Assembly (NCBI RefSeq): GCF_020740795.1 | Contig: NC_067299.1 | Coordinates: 11,667,333-11,731,332 of the forward strand | Reading direction: 5' to 3' | From: Apus apus | Taxonomy: Eukaryota > Chordata > Aves > Apodiformes > Apodidae | DNA: 64,000 bases | Shown: one piece after another, positions 47,371-59,330 of the stretch | Position numbering within the stretch: position 1 is the first letter of the stretch | How the letters are laid out: every line of letters begins with the position of its first letter | The notes under the pieces: generated by a model | The model's input: the letters and a program-made list of their open reading frames with translations, nothing else | Databases searched by the model: none | What the model was told of the DNA's origin: nothing | Program-made: the position numbers and the translations under genes

Positions 47371-47600
47371 CTTATATTTCAGATGCGGGGCTGCTGGCTC
47401 TGCCCCGGACAGGGCACACAGGCAGCCCATTGTTGAAGCCCCTTCGGCGGCGGCGGGGAGCAGGTGAGGCGGCTCCGAGCATCAATGGCAGCTCTGTGCG
47501 CCGGCGGGGCGGGACGGGGCTGCCGCAGCGCCCGGCACAGCAGCGAGCGTGGGGTGGCGGGGGCCACGGGCCGGAGGAACCCGGTGGGGGGCCTGGCAGC
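47371..47600 (+). promoter_or_regulatory. Candidate TATA/CpG promoter with first-exon donor
   Basis: A TATA-like tatattt (47373-47379) sits just before a short CpG-rich block. About 85 bases downstream is a consensus donor (cggggagcag then gtgaggcgg, GT at 47464). This could be a non-coding first exon of CLDN4, which lies 3.5 kb downstream on the same strand, or a non-coding RNA. Confidence 0.3.
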
Positions 47601-50600
47601 TTGCCCAGGGGATGCTGGGACGCCCAAAATGTCAGCACGCCCGGGGCATCCCCACCCCAACGGCTTCAGATCGGCTTCCCCGGGGCTTTGCCGCAGCAAC
47701 CCGCTTCCTCCGAGCAACCCCCATTGCACCTTCCCGAGCCCTGGCCGTCAGCTCCACATCCCTGTGACAGCGCGTGGGCTTATATTCCCCATCCAGAGCC
47801 ACTTGTTGCTCAGCAAAGCAGGCAGGGTTTTTATTTCCAGAGCGACTGCGGGCCGAAGGTCCCATTTCTGGCAGCAGCCCCTGCTGCGTCCCCCCAAGCC
47901 CCTGCAGCTCCTGGCGCACGGCTCCTCTCCTGCCCAGCTGATAAGACTTTGCTTTCCCATAGCAGGAAACAACCTGACTCTGCATATTTGAGCCAGTTGG
48001 GGCGGGGGGGTTATGTTGGGCAAGGACTTTTTTTGGGAACATTCAGTCTCCATCCTGTCGGTAACTAATCCCTGGCTGTCCAGCTCTGTGCCGATGGAGC
48101 GGTTGAATTGGTGGCTGTGCTGGCTCAGTGGATGTGAAACTGGAGATCCCAGTGGATCACCACTCACTGACAAGTCTTGCCAGCCCAAAATGACCTCAAG
48201 GCAGCCAGGGCAGTGAGCTCGTGTGCAGTTGCTGGGGGTATGCATGGGTGGGAATGTCACCCATGTCCTGACTGGGGATGTCCCTAAGTCCTTTGGCAGA
48301 GGATTTGTGCCTCAAGCTCTCTCCTGTGGGGTGTCCTCTGCCCTGAGCAAGGTCAGGGTGGCACAACCTCCTCTGTGCACCCCGTGGTGCCTGGCATCAT
48401 GGTAACACTGGGTTTAATGCCACCTCCCTGCCCAGGGATGGCCTTGCTGTCTAGCCATGGGGCTGCATGTCCTTATCCTGATGAAGCAGGGATGATTGGC
48501 AGAGGGTATTTTGTGAGCCACAAAAAGTCAGTGGCCAGTGTAGCAGGATGGAACCTCAGTCCTCCCTGACCCCATTAGTGTGCTGTGGAGCAGGGGCTGG
48601 GTGGATCCCCTCCTACTGCAAACCCTGCTGGATTCAGGGCAGGGCTCCCACAGCCAGCTGGATGCTGCGGCAGGTGCTGGGTGGTGAGAGCTCAGAATGG
48701 GGCAAGTATTCTGTTTTGGGGTGGAGTTCCCCACTGAGTGAGCGGGCTGTGGTCCCGTGTCCCTGAGCTATGTCCGCTTGCACTAGGACAAAGCCAGGGC
48801 TGAGGTCCTGCAGGGTGATCCAGGAATGGGCAGCTGGGATGGGGCTGTGGGGCTCGGGTCCATGCAGTGATGGCCCTGAATGGCACTCAGTGGTGCTGTG
48901 GTCCCACCTGTGCTCCACCAGCATCCTCTGGCTCAGTGCAAGTTGATGATAGGGTCCTGCCCTGAGGGTCATTGGCTGCTCCTCCACTCCCTCCTGAATC
49001 CATGTTCTTCTGTCCTGCTGGACACTGGGCTGACAGGGTGAGTGCATCAGTGGGGGATGTGGGGAAGGGCGTGGGGGCTGTTCCTGGGTGGCAGCCACCA
49101 GTTTGAATATATGTCACGTTCTGGATTTAGTTACAGTAATTGGCTGTTGGAGGGCTGTGCTGGTGCCTGCCCTGGCTCCAAGGGCGAGTGTGAGCAGCTC
49201 AGGTGTTTGATACTCTGCACACAGAGAAGTCCCTGTCCCTACCTTGCTATTTGTCCCAGAGCCCAGAGGCCTGCAGGGACACAGCCCATGAGAGGTGCAC
49301 ACACACGGGTGGGTGCCTCTCTCCAACCCCAGATAATTTGATGGTTATAGCAGCCAGCTGGGACATGAAAGCCATGCTCAGCCTCTAGCAGAGTCCAGCC
49401 CCAGCAGGGATGCTCCAGAGCCCCACAGATTACAGGGAACCCTTGACCACAAGGCTCCGGCCCTGGGGTGTGCACTCTGGTATGTGAGCAATGCAGGCAC
49501 TCCTGCAGGACAGAGGGACAACAGAGCATCCCAGCTGGGCTGGGCATCTGGCAGGCAGGACCCCAGCTCGTCCCCATGGGCCAGGGTCCCTGTGAGCACC
49601 TGAGCTCTGCCCTGCCCATTCCTGCCATGCTGGGCTCTAGCATCCCCAGCCCATGAACTGTTGGCATCCTCATGGCACCACAGTGCATGGACCACCCTGC
49701 ATATCCCACAACCTTGGGACACAATGCGTGGGCACATACTGGCATGGGCAATGGCAGTTCTCACCAAACAATTAGCACAAGTGATTGGATCCTATTGGTA
49801 AACCCAGTGCTCAGGAAAACAAAGATAATCTTGGTCCCTCTTATCTTTTCCAGAGGCCCAGGATTAAGGTCAGGTGGTGAAACAGTGCAATGTCCATCCT
49901 TGTGGTCTGTCTGGTCTTGTGCTGCTCCTGTGCAGATGCTGGAGGGCCTTTGGAGGGATTGGGGAGGGGACAGGAGGAGGGGAGCTCATAGATGAATGAA
50001 GGAAGGGTTGGGCAATGCCCAAAGCATCAGCACCAGTATTGGCATTGGCATTTTCATTGGTACAGCCTGGCCAGTGGGTATAACCAGTGCCACATGGCCC
50101 TTCTGGTCCTGCTGTCCTGCCTGTGCTTGGCACCCTGGTCCCCAGTGGGGCAGCAGTGGCACTGGGACACCTTTAGGTCACCTCTGCCCCTGACCCACCA
50201 AGCCAGGCTGGCAGTGCAGGCAGCAGGATGCTGGCAGGGCTGGGACCAAAGAATGCTGTGTGAATGCCAGCTTGGTGGTGGAGCACAAGGTGAGGTGGGT
50301 TTTGGGGTTGGCTCCCCCCTTGCCCTGGGCAGCTCTGTCTCTCCTCTGTGGGGAGCCAGCAGCTACTCCAACCGGTTTGTGGGTCTGGGCGGTGACACCT
50401 CCTGCCCCAGGCCTGATGGAGGGCTGGGAAAGGCTGGTACAGATGCCAAGGAACAAACAAGAGCTGCTTGTGTCCTGTCAGGCACGGAGCCCAGCAGCGA
50501 AGCAGGGATGGTGTGCTGCTTCTCTGGCATGGAGCAGTGGGGTGCCAGAGGCTGGAATGCCACAGGAGCTCCATGAGCTGGGGGGAAACTGAGGCACAAA

Positions 50601-50940
50601 AACATAGAGGAACTCCATTCAGGTGATGGAGCAGGAGGTGCTGGCAGTGATGGCAGAGACATCCCCATTCCTGTACTGTGGCTGTTGCCCTTCAGCATCC
50701 CAGCCTGAGACCCAGCAGCTGCCTTTGGCATCTCCAACCTGCCCACAGGCAGTGGTGGGACACACTCCTGTGCCTGGGTGGCCTGATCCAAGGCTTCTGT
50801 GTCCTTTTTCATGGGAGCAGCCAGGATATTAAGTGTCATTGCTTCGGGGAGAAATGCAAGTGGAGGAATCCCGGGAAACTGGTTTTACCCCTCCATCTGG
50901 TGCAGGCGGCAGGACGGCTGGGGCAGTGCTCCTCCCTCAG
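47601..50940. other. Intergenic, upstream of CLDN4
   Basis: I see no conserved exon. Open frames are short and unsupported. Confidence 0.5.
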
Positions 50941-50947
50941 CGAAGGC

Positions 50948-50954
50948 ATATAAT
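50948..50954 (+). promoter_or_regulatory. CLDN4: TATA-like box of CLDN4
   Basis: atataat about 70 bases upstream of the CLDN4 start codon, inside gcatataatgcc. Position and orientation suit a core promoter with a short 5' UTR. Confidence 0.45.
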
Positions 50955-51020
50955 GCCTGCCATGGTCCTGGTGGGTGGCACTGTGCTGTGAGAAGCGGGC
51001 AGGGGTGCCGGCAGTGAGCA

Positions 51021-51650
51021 ATGGCCTCCATGGGGATGCAGGTGCTGGGCATTGCCCTCTCTGTCATCGGCTGGTTGGCCTCCATCCTCTGCTGTGCATT
51101 GCCCATGTGGCGGGAGACGGCATTCATTGGAAACAACATCGTGGTGGCCCAGATCATCTGGGAAGGGCTGTGGATGAACTGCGTGGTGCAGAGCACAGGG
51201 CAGATGCAGTGCAAGGTCTACGACTCCATGCTGGCCCTGCCACAGGACCTGCAAGCTGCCCGTGCCATGGTGGTCGTGTCCATTGTCTTGGCCATCTTGG
51301 GCACCCTGCTCGCTGTCACTGGTGGCAAGTGTACCAACTGCGTGGAGGACGACACCGCCAAAGCCAAGGTCATGATTCTCTCTGGCATTATCTTCATCAT
51401 CGCTGGCATCCTTATCCTCATCCCCATCTCTTGGTCAGCCAATACCATCATCCAGGACTTCTACAACCCGCTGGTCACCGAATCCCAGAAACGGGACCTG
51501 GGGTCATCCCTCTACGTGGGCTGGGCAGCCTCTGCGCTCCTGCTGCTTGGAGGGGGGATCCTCTGCTGTACCTGCCCACCCCAGGGCGAGAAACCCTACT
51601 CTGCCAAGTTCACAGCTGCTCGCTCGCTGCCAGCCAGCAACTATGTCTAG
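51021..51650 (+). CDS. CLDN4: CLDN4, claudin-4 tight-junction protein
   Basis: Single-exon frame of 209 residues, exactly the human length. It starts [18 protein letters not shown] (human MASMGLQVMGIALAVLGW). There are four membrane segments. Loop 1 has [18 protein letters not shown] and loop 2 has [16 protein letters not shown]. The C-terminus [19 protein letters not shown] closely follows human KPYSAKYSAARSAAASNYV and ends in the PDZ-binding YV. In epithelia this claudin tunes paracellular ion permeability. The start gcaATGG has G at +4. Loop-1 residues are identical to those of the CLDN3 copy over a long run ([20 protein letters not shown]), as expected for a tandem duplicate or gene conversion. 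Confidence 0.96.
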   Translation: MASMGMQVLGIALSVIGWLASILCCALPMWRETAFIGNNIVVAQIIWEGLWMNCVVQSTGQMQCKVYDSMLALPQDLQAARAMVVVSIVLAILGTLLAVTGGKCTNCVEDDTAKAKVMILSGIIFIIAGILILIPISWSANTIIQDFYNPLVTESQKRDLGSSLYVGWAASALLLLGGGILCCTCPPQGEKPYSAKFTAARSLPASNYV

Positions 51651-52514
51651 GAGCTGCTGCACCCGCCTGGACCCCCCCAGCTGCTCCAGTGAGCTGGGAC
51701 CTCTCGGGGCACCCCTGGCCTAGAGACCCCCTCGGCCGAGCTGGGGGCTGGCCAGGAGCCAGGGCAGGGAGGGCTGCGGCGGTGCGAGGGAGGGCAGACA
51801 GAGCTGCCTTTGTTCACTGGGGGATTGAAGCTGATTCTTTAATCTCGGTTGAGACAGAGAACAGGGAGGTCCTGTCTTGGCTGCCCCCCCTGCGGGGGTC
51901 CTGCTCCCGCCGGAGCAACCAGCTGCAGCATCTACTCTGACAAATCCCCCAATCTCCCCTGGGGCATCTCCTGGTATCGGGCTGTGCCCTGCGGTGACAC
52001 AGCTCCCGGGAGCCCGTCCCGCGGGTGGCACTGGGCGCTCGCTGGGTAAAAGCCCCCGGACGCGTTCCTAGGGGTGGGCAGTGGTGCGGGTGGGGACACC
52101 AAACCTGTCCCACGCGGCCAGGAGGACGCGGCGGCTCCGCAAACCCCGGCAGGGTCTCCAGGGGCGGGGCTGCCTGTTCCCTAAATCTTGTCGTTGACCT
52201 AATTCAGGGGTTCGGAGGGGCCGCACAGAGCTGGGATCCCCCGCGGCAGCTCCCCGGGGCGGGGGCATCATTATCCTGGGAGTGGGAAGGTAGCGGCCGG
52301 GCTGGGAGAACCGGTCGGGGAGGAGGGAGTGGAGCAGGCCTGTGCGCCCGAACGGAGCCGGGCCACTCCCGCAGCCGAACCTGTGGGGATGTGCCCCACC
52401 TCACAGCCCCCCGGCATCTCCCCAGAGGGGTGCCCGGGCTGGGGCAGGAGGGCCCGCTCCCGGTGCTGCCCCCCGGCTGCGCCGCCACCCTCCCCCGCCT
52501 CGCCGCCTTCCCGC

Positions 52515-52520
52515 ATTAAA
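52515..52520 (+). terminator. CLDN4: Probable CLDN4 poly(A) signal
   Basis: ATTAAA, the common variant signal, followed by a GT-rich stretch (cctgctgtgcttcgtgttct). It would give a 3' UTR of about 870 bases. Confidence 0.45.
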
Positions 52521-52529
52521 CGGCCGCTG

Positions 52530-54420
52530 CTCTGACCTGCTGTGCTTCGTGTTCTTTATCCTCCCAACACCCGCCTCGGGCGTGGGACACCCCGGTGCTC
52601 CTGTGCTGCAGCCTCCCCTCCCCCGGAGATCCCCAGATCTGCTCTCTGGAGCCTCTGCGAGACAGGCTGACATGGGTGCCCCGGCGGTGCCAGCCGCGGC
52701 GCTGGGGCTGCCCCACGCCTGTCCCGGCGCCTCTGTCCCAGCCGAGCAGGAAGAAAGGCACGGGGGCAGCGAGGGCGGCTCGGGGCGCGCTGGCCCTGGG
52801 CCCACCCGGCAGCCCCGTCTGGGAGCCCCCGGGGGCCGGCTTGGGCAGAGCCGGCTGTTCTGTCTGTCTTGTTTCGGGCGAGACAAGCTGTGCCGGGGCT
52901 CAGCAGTTGTTGCACCAGCTTGGGAACGTCCTTCCCTCGCCCCTCAGGGTGTGCAGGGATGGGGAGGTGACACCAGCTGCCTGCCGAGTGCGAGGCTCTG
53001 AGTGCCTCACCCAAGTCTCAGGGCTTGAGGACTCCCAGCTCCCCTGCCCCATTGCTGGAAGCAGGACTGATGGAAAATGCTCCTGTGGCCCCGTGGTGCC
53101 AGTGACCAGGTAGAAATGTGGGCGTGATGCTGGGATGAGCATCCCTGCCAGAACCGACAGGGAACAGCTGGTCCCTGCTGCTGACTGTTGTGTGTCCCGA
53201 TCTGGGTGTTTCTTGTGGTGCAGGTCACATTAGCCAGGAAGAGTGCCTGGGGCGACTTCCCATTGTCCTGGCTCCCTGAGCTCCCAGGAGGCTTGGTCTC
53301 CCTTTCTCTGGGAGACAAACACTTTATTTTTGGCCCAAAGAGGATGCTGATTGTTGAGAAAGGGGAAGGAGAGGGGATATCATAAGGCAGGAGAGGCTGA
53401 AGAAACTGAAACTGGGACCAGAGAAACCACAGTGAAACCTCTGTGCCGCAGGGCGTGCCAGGCACAGCCGATACCGCGCTGCTGCTCGGGGCTCATAAAA
53501 ACTCAGCTGGTCCTGGCTGCCAAGCGTGGGTGCCAGCACCCGTGTGTGCACTCTGCCTCATGGCAGTATGGGGGCTCTGTTCCGTGGGGGCTGAGTAGTG
53601 AGTTGGGCCATGGAAGCCATGTGTAGAGCCATCGGTGTGTCTGGTGTGTCCCCCTGTACCAGCCATCCCTCTTATCTGGGACTTACAGGGGTGATGCCCA
53701 CAGTGATCCCATGCTCCGCAGCCCCTTCCTTGCCAGGGGTTTGTCCTCTCAGTGTTGCTCCTCGTGTGAAGGAGGAGCAGGTATCACTGAAATTGCTGAG
53801 CACCACAGCCATGTTGGAGGCAGACCTGAGCTCTGACCCATCTCCTGCACCCCAGAGAGGAATCCTGGGTCCAAAGGGCGCTGCAGCACGGCTGCGAGGG
53901 CAAAGCCAAGCCTGCCCTTGGCTGGGAGCAGTCGGTGCTGCAGGAAGGGTAGGGAAACTGCAGCACCAGGCGTGGGGTGAGCACAGTCTGGGGCTGCCGT
54001 GGCAGGATGTGGGGGGAGCAGGTGGGGGGATGTCTGCACTTTGGAGCATGCCAGGATGGGCACCTTGTCCTGCTCCCCGACAGGAATCCCCCTCCCTTGC
54101 CATGCACATAGCCCAGCTGGGCTGGGAAATAGCAGAGGACAGCCCTGAGCTATGAGGATGTTGCAATGGGGGTCCCGCATCTCAGCCTCCTTGGGACTCA
54201 GGTGCTCAGTGCCACACATGTCCCCATGCTGTCTTGCAGCACTGCCCCATGCCACTTGTGTCCCCATGCCATTCTGCAGCATTACCTCATGCCACATGTG
54301 TCCCCATGCTGGTCTGCAACTGTTCCCACCCCATGGGGCCCAGGACACACCAGCATGAACTCCATGCTCTCCAGCAAGCCCCTCAGCTCTGGGCTGTGCC
54401 CGTGACTCTCTGCCCTATCC
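52530..54420. other. Intergenic between CLDN4 and the third claudin
   Basis: No recognisable coding exon. An ISRE-type element lies at 53402-53413. The right end probably holds a 5' UTR intron of the next gene. Confidence 0.5.
53402..53413 (+). promoter_or_regulatory. ISRE-like element
   Basis: GAAACTGAAACT matches the IRF/ISRE consensus GAAAnnGAAAnn perfectly, with more GAAAC copies following (53423 and 53434). It lies about 1 kb upstream of the third claudin. Confidence 0.35.
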
Positions 54421-54435
54421 CTGCAGGTGCTGTCA

Positions 54436-55080
54436 ATGGCTGTGATGACGATGCAGCTGGGTGGGCTGATGTTGGCCGTGCTGGGCTGGCTGGGCTCCAT
54501 CCTCACCTGTGCGCTGCCCATGTGGAAGGTGACGGCCTTCATTGGCTCCAACATCGTGGTGGCCCAGGTCTTCTGGGAAGGCCTGTGGATGAACTGCGTG
54601 TACGAAAGCACAGGGCAGATGCAGTGCAAGGTCTACGACTCCCTGCTGGAACTCACCTCTGACCTGCAAGTGGCTCGTGCCTTGGTCGTAACCTCCATCT
54701 TTGTTGCCTTCTTTGCCTTCCTCACTGCCGTCTCAGGTGCAGACTGCACCCACTGCATGGATGACAAGGGCACCAAAACCAGGATCTCCATTGTGGCAGG
54801 TATCATCTTCGTCCTGGCCAGCATCTTGTTGCTCATCCCTGTCTCCTGGTCTGCTAACAGCATCGTCAGCAACTTCTACAACCCCATGGTGCCTGAGGCT
54901 CTCAAGAGAGAGCTGGGGGCTGCCCTCTACATTGGCTGGGCCTCCAGTGCCCTCCAGCTTTTTGGTGGGGGCATCCTGTGCTGCTCAGGACCCCCATCCC
55001 AGCAGGACTCCTACCCCAAGAAGTACAGAGCAGCGAAAACCTGTGAGCCAATGGGCTACCCCATGCAAGACTATGTGTGA
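54436..55080 (+). CDS. Third classical claudin next to CLDN4
   Basis: Single-exon coding frame of 214 residues. The start chosen is the ATG at 54436 ([18 protein letters not shown]), which puts the GW motif at the same distance from Met as in CLDN4. An acceptor (tatccctgcag) ends 9 bases earlier, so the 5' UTR is probably spliced. It is a clear claudin: four membrane segments, WEGLWMNC-8-C in loop 1, [17 protein letters not shown] in loop 2 and a terminal DYV for PDZ binding. It differs from CLDN3/4 in loop 1 (VYESTG for [17 protein letters not shown] for [11 protein letters not shown]), in [11 protein letters not shown], and in its longer tail. I cannot assign it to a mammalian claudin. It may be a claudin absent from mammals. 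It follows CLDN4 in tandem and converges on METTL27. Confidence 0.93.
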   Translation: MAVMTMQLGGLMLAVLGWLGSILTCALPMWKVTAFIGSNIVVAQVFWEGLWMNCVYESTGQMQCKVYDSLLELTSDLQVARALVVTSIFVAFFAFLTAVSGADCTHCMDDKGTKTRISIVAGIIFVLASILLLIPVSWSANSIVSNFYNPMVPEALKRELGAALYIGWASSALQLFGGGILCCSGPPSQQDSYPKKYRAAKTCEPMGYPMQDYV

Positions 55081-55255
55081 GTCACCATGCCTGGGTGCCA
55101 GCCCACAGGAGAGCACCATCATCCCCCTCCTGCCTCTACATGCCACCCCCTGCCCATGTGCTGCCTCCTCCTGCCTGTCCTCATGCTGACTGCTCCCCCA
55201 GCACACTCCTCCTGCATGTCCCCTCCCTGGTGCAAGGGCTGTGCTCATGATGGAT

Positions 55256-55261
55256 GATAAA
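55256..55261 (+). terminator. Possible poly(A) signal of the third claudin
   Basis: GATAAA, a weak variant, about 175 bases after the stop codon. No AATAAA is nearer. Confidence 0.35.
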
Positions 55262-55530
55262 CATCTTGGTACCACCAAAACTGCCTGGGCTCATTTTCAA
55301 GCAGCGCTGTGTGGGGAGGATGGTGAAATGTCCTATGGGTGTTATGCCCTGCCAGCTCAGGGGCTGCTGCCCCAGCAGTGCCTGGCACGTCCCTGTGTTC
55401 CTGTGAGAATGTGGTTGTGGTCAGTTAGGATGCTCCCTGTGTGTCCCCCAGCAGGGAAACTGAGACAGGGAAAGGGGGCTGAGAGCCAAGAGTGACACAC
55501 AAAAGGCAGGCAGGTAATGGGGACAGGGGC

Positions 55531-55536
55531 TTTATT
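55531..55536 (-). terminator. METTL27: METTL27 poly(A) signal
   Basis: AATAAA on the minus strand, giving a 3' UTR of about 1.05 kb. It lies only about 270 bases from the end of the convergent claudin. Confidence 0.6.
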
Positions 55537-56587
55537 CAACAGCCAAGTGTGGGGGACAGCCACAACCCCCAGCTGCCTAGGGGACAGTGCTGGGGACAAA
55601 TGGCAAGAGGGGAGCAGGGCAGCTACCCCCAATGGCTGCAGGGACCCGAGGAGGCCACGTGGAGGGTGACAAGAGCCATGGGGAGGGTGTGTGGGAGATG
55701 TGGGATGCCCAGGGTGGGGGAATGGGAAGAGCTCACGAGGAAAGAAGTAACCCATTGCCCAAGGCCATGGGAACAAGACAAGCAGGGACAAGTCTCATGG
55801 AAGAGAAAAGGAAAAAAAGGAAGTATCCCAGCAAGAGATTTGGATAAAAAACTTCCCAGGGGAGCAGTCGAGGAAAGGGGGGTGGAGGCAGCATGGCAAG
55901 GGGCTTGTGGAACAGGCTGGACAGGCTGCTTCTGGGTGAGAGCAGCCACTGGCTCCTGAAGTCTCTTCCAGCCCCATCTCCCACCCAGACCACTAACTAC
56001 AAAGGTGTAGGAAAATGAGACTTAAGCAGCTTTTGCAAGATGAAAGGCTGATGTGGTGCTTGGAAAGCTTCTCTGTCTGGGTGTCACACTGGCACAGCTG
56101 CTCCTGGTTTGGATGTAGAGGTCTCCTGCACCTCATGGTGCACTGGGCTCGTTTCTGGGGACACGGCAAAGGGGACCCACCTCCAACAGTCCTCACGTAA
56201 AGGCCATGGGGGTGTAGAGTGGGGAAGATGAAGTTTTTGACCGTGAGGGCCGAGAGTGGGCAAGGCAGGGAGAAGATATCCCAGACAGGAGATAGCTCTG
56301 AACAGTCTGGTGACTGGCGAGGGCCAAGGTGTCAGGGACAGTACCTGAATGTCAGAGCTAATGGTGCTGCCCAGGAGACCTTGGTGAAACCAGGAGACCC
56401 ACCTATGCTGGGGGCCCAGCAAGGCCCCCAGGGCCCAGACTTCAGGGGGAAGGAACTTGGGAAGGGAATGGGGACGCTCCCTCAAAACACCGTCACACCC
56501 CAGCAGGTGCCCTGCCCTGGGAGGGGGTTGCTGGGTTTTCAAAGGGGTCAGGTGCTCACCCCCTGCTCCCCAGAGCCACACCAGCTC

Positions 56588-57858
56588 TCAGCCTTCCTCG
56601 AGGGGGAGCATGGGACATTTCCGATAGATGTAAACCACCCCAGAGATGTAGCCGGTGCCCTGGGTGCTCTCCTCCTCAGAGGTGGCCTTTTCCCAGCAGT
56701 CCACCTCCTGGGCTAGCACCTTCTGCCAGGCCCCTTGCCTCTCCAGCCGCTCCAGCACTGCCTCCAGCTCCGCCTTGTACTGCAGATTGGAAGGGTTGCT
56801 CCTGGTCGTCAGGCAGAGAAAGCCACCTGCAGGGAGAGGGGACAGGCAACACCGCTGCTGGGCGTCCCCCGCCGGGGATGGCAGCCCCTCGGGAAGGGGG
56901 GAGCAAGGCGAGGCAGAGAGACCCTGCCAGGAATCAGCTGGCAGGCCAGCGGGCAGGGGACGGGCAGGTCACGCCTGAGCACAGGCTGTCACGCCTCAGG
57001 GGCCACCGCCACCTCCCGGCAGTGCCGGGTCCCGAGGTGCCACTGCAGGGACAAGGCCCCGTCCCGGCCGTGCCACGGGCCAGCGCCCAGCCGGGCACAC
57101 AAGCCGTCGGGACCCAGTGTCCTCCTCCCCACCCCGGGGTCCCGCCGGCGAAGAGGACAGCGGGGACCCTCTCACCCGGCCTGGTGACACGCAGCAGCTC
57201 CGGCAGGGCCGCGCTGGGGACCTGCCCCTCGCCCAGGGCCCCCACCAGCGTCACGGCGTCGTAGTGTTCTGTGGGAACACGCGCGGCGTCACGGGGGGCC
57301 CTCCGGGGCAGCCCCCCCACGCCCGGTGCTGGCCCGTTACCTGCGGGCGCGGGCAGGGGCTCCTGGCCCAGGACGCACTGCCGCAGCTCACGGTACAGCC
57401 CGGTGCTCCGCGCCCGTTCCAGCATCCCCGCGCTGCCGTCCACGCCGTGCAGGCAGCGGAAGCCGCGGCGGTGGAGCTGCGGGACAGACGGACACACGGC
57501 GCCCTCAGCTCCCCGCCCTGCCCCGCAGGTCCCCGCCCGCCCCGCACGGTACCTCCCGCGCTACGAGCCCGGTGCCACAGGCCACGTCGAGCAGCCGCGC
57601 CCCTGCGGGCGGGCCGGGGAAGGCGTTGGCGAGCGAGGCAGCGGCCAGGTGCGGTGCCCGGTACTGCAGCGCCGCCACATCCTGCGGGGACACGGTGGTC
57701 AGCGGCGCCGGGAGAGCAGCAGAACGGCCCGGCGCCCCCGGCTCCCCCGGTACCTGCTCGTAGCAGGCGGCCCAGCTGTCGTACAGCCGCAGCCGCTCGG
57801 GCAGCTCCGCCGCGCCGTGCACCGCGGCCACCCGCGCCGCCGCGCCCGCCAGCGCCAT
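56588..57858 (-). CDS. METTL27: METTL27, SAM-dependent methyltransferase
   Basis: Five exons in phase encode 233 residues: 57754-57858, 57553-57681, 57341-57476, 57176-57268 and 56588-56826. All sites are GT/AG. It starts MALAGAAARVAAVHGAAELP; YDSWAACYEQ follows and matches the family's YDxWAxxYDQ entry. LLDVACGTGLVARE (Asp67-Gly73) is the class I SAM-binding motif I, and GVDGSAGMLERAR is motif II. HYDAVTLVGALGEGQVPSAALPELLRVTRPGG forms the next strands. The tail ends CPMLPLEEG. Human METTL27 (WBSCR27) is about 245 residues, in the same place after CLDN4. It binds SAM, but its substrate is not known to me. The promoter is GC-rich with a GC-box minisatellite right at the start codon. Confidence 0.93.
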
Positions 57859-57861
57859 CCG

Positions 57862-57997
57862 CGCCCGCCCCGCCCCGCGGACACGCCCCGCCCCGCGGAC
57901 ACGCCCCGCCCCGCGGACACGCCCCGCCCCGCGGACACGCCCCGCCCCGCGGACACGCCCCGCCCCGCGGACACGCCCCGCCCCGCGGACACGCCCC
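57862..57997. repeat. 18-bp GC-box minisatellite at the METTL27 promoter
   Basis: Seven copies of an 18-base unit (gcggacacgccccgcccc), with gcggacac at 57877, 57895, 57913, 57931, 57949, 57967 and 57985. Copies are essentially identical. Each provides one Sp1/KLF GC box. The array begins just upstream of the METTL27 ATG. Confidence 0.95.
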
Positions 57998-58049
57998 CTG
58001 CGCCGCCGCCGGGTCGCTCCGCTGGCGGGAAGGGCGGGCCGGGCGCGAC

Positions 58050-59330
58050 CAAGTGCGCCGGAAATGGGGGGGGGGAAGGAGCGGGTGGTCTGGGTGTAAC
58101 CAAGTGCCCTGGGGGTGGCCCAGGGGGTCTCTCCCTGCAGAGTCCCGAGGCCCCGTCCCACTGCGCTTCGCCCGCAGCTGTCCTGCTCTGTCCCGTGCAG
58201 GGGCAGGTGCTGCCTTCTCCCGCCTCATCGCTGGTGTGCCAGGCACTGTGACCCTGCTCCCTGGACAGGCCAGCCCCTGCCCAGCCCCATGTCCCAGCGC
58301 CAGCTGACCTTGCGCTGTCACTTCCCTGCTTGCATCTGCATCTTCTGCCCTTCAAACCCACCATCCAGTGCTCAGCGAGTGGTGACAACACTCTTCTGCC
58401 ACCACCTGAACTCATCCTGTCCCTCCATGTGTAAAGGTGACATCCTAAGGCTGAACAGCTCTCCCAGTCCCCAGGGAAGAGGGCACTGGAGCAGGTCCTA
58501 CCCATCTCCACTTGCCCAGCCACTCCCATAGGGTGCTCGTTCTGCACTGCCCCTTGCCCATGGACAAGGCGTGTAGCAGCAGGAAGGGCTTGGGGACAGA
58601 GGATCGGAGCATGGATCCTTGAGGCTGGGAAGGAGGAGGAACATCTTGCCTATATCGAGTTTGGGTTTTGCTCCTGGGAAGTGGGACAAGAAATATCACT
58701 GAGTGCCAACGTGATGCATAGGGAGGTGATGTCTTCTCCGGGTCATCTCTGCAATGCTTGATCCAGATGCCCAGTATTTGTGATGTTCAGTATCCAGCTG
58801 ATTAACGAGATGTTAATTAGCTCTTGGGTAGATAGGACCTTAGTGAGTCTCCGCTGCCTTGGGAGTGACTTTTCTGCTAAACCAACCTCAGATGTTCACA
58901 GCAGAGGACGTGGGACAAACTCCAGTTTGTGGGACCACCCTTAAGCGTTGTGACTCCTCCCTTGGTTCTGCCTTTTTCCGGGAGAAAACAAGACACATCC
59001 AGCTGCTAATTAACGACAGAAGGAAAATGAAGGTGCTCTGAAGGAGGAGCCGGTGGCTCCACTCGGCTGCTCCTGGCCCGGTGGCCGCGTGGGGACCTCC
59101 CCCCGGCCGCGGCGGGGGTGGCCGTGCCCGCGGCGGGCAGTGCCGGGCGGGGCCTCGGGAGGGAGCCCTCGGCCCGGGCACGCGCAGGGGCCGCAGCAGC
59201 CGTGGGGCCGCCCGAGGGGACGGGCGGGACGGGTCGGACCCGGGGAGCAGCGATCACCCCCGGCCCGGCACGCGAAGGGCTCCCCGGGGGCGGGTCGGCC
59301 AGGGCACAGCCCTGCCGCGGCTTCTTTGGG
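58050..59330. other. Intergenic, right of METTL27
   Basis: No recognisable gene. A second CpG-rich patch lies at 59060-59310, immediately before a CR1 copy, and could be an unassigned promoter. Confidence 0.5.

Noticed and set aside
54427-54435. Three-codon extension of the third claudin
   Set aside because: Begins with GTG directly after a splice acceptor; ATG at 54436 is the credible start.
57117-58307. Open frame of 396 codons with a repeated DTPRPA motif
   Set aside because: The peptide repeat is the 18-bp GC-box minisatellite read in a frame divisible by three; the rest is antisense to METTL27 exons.
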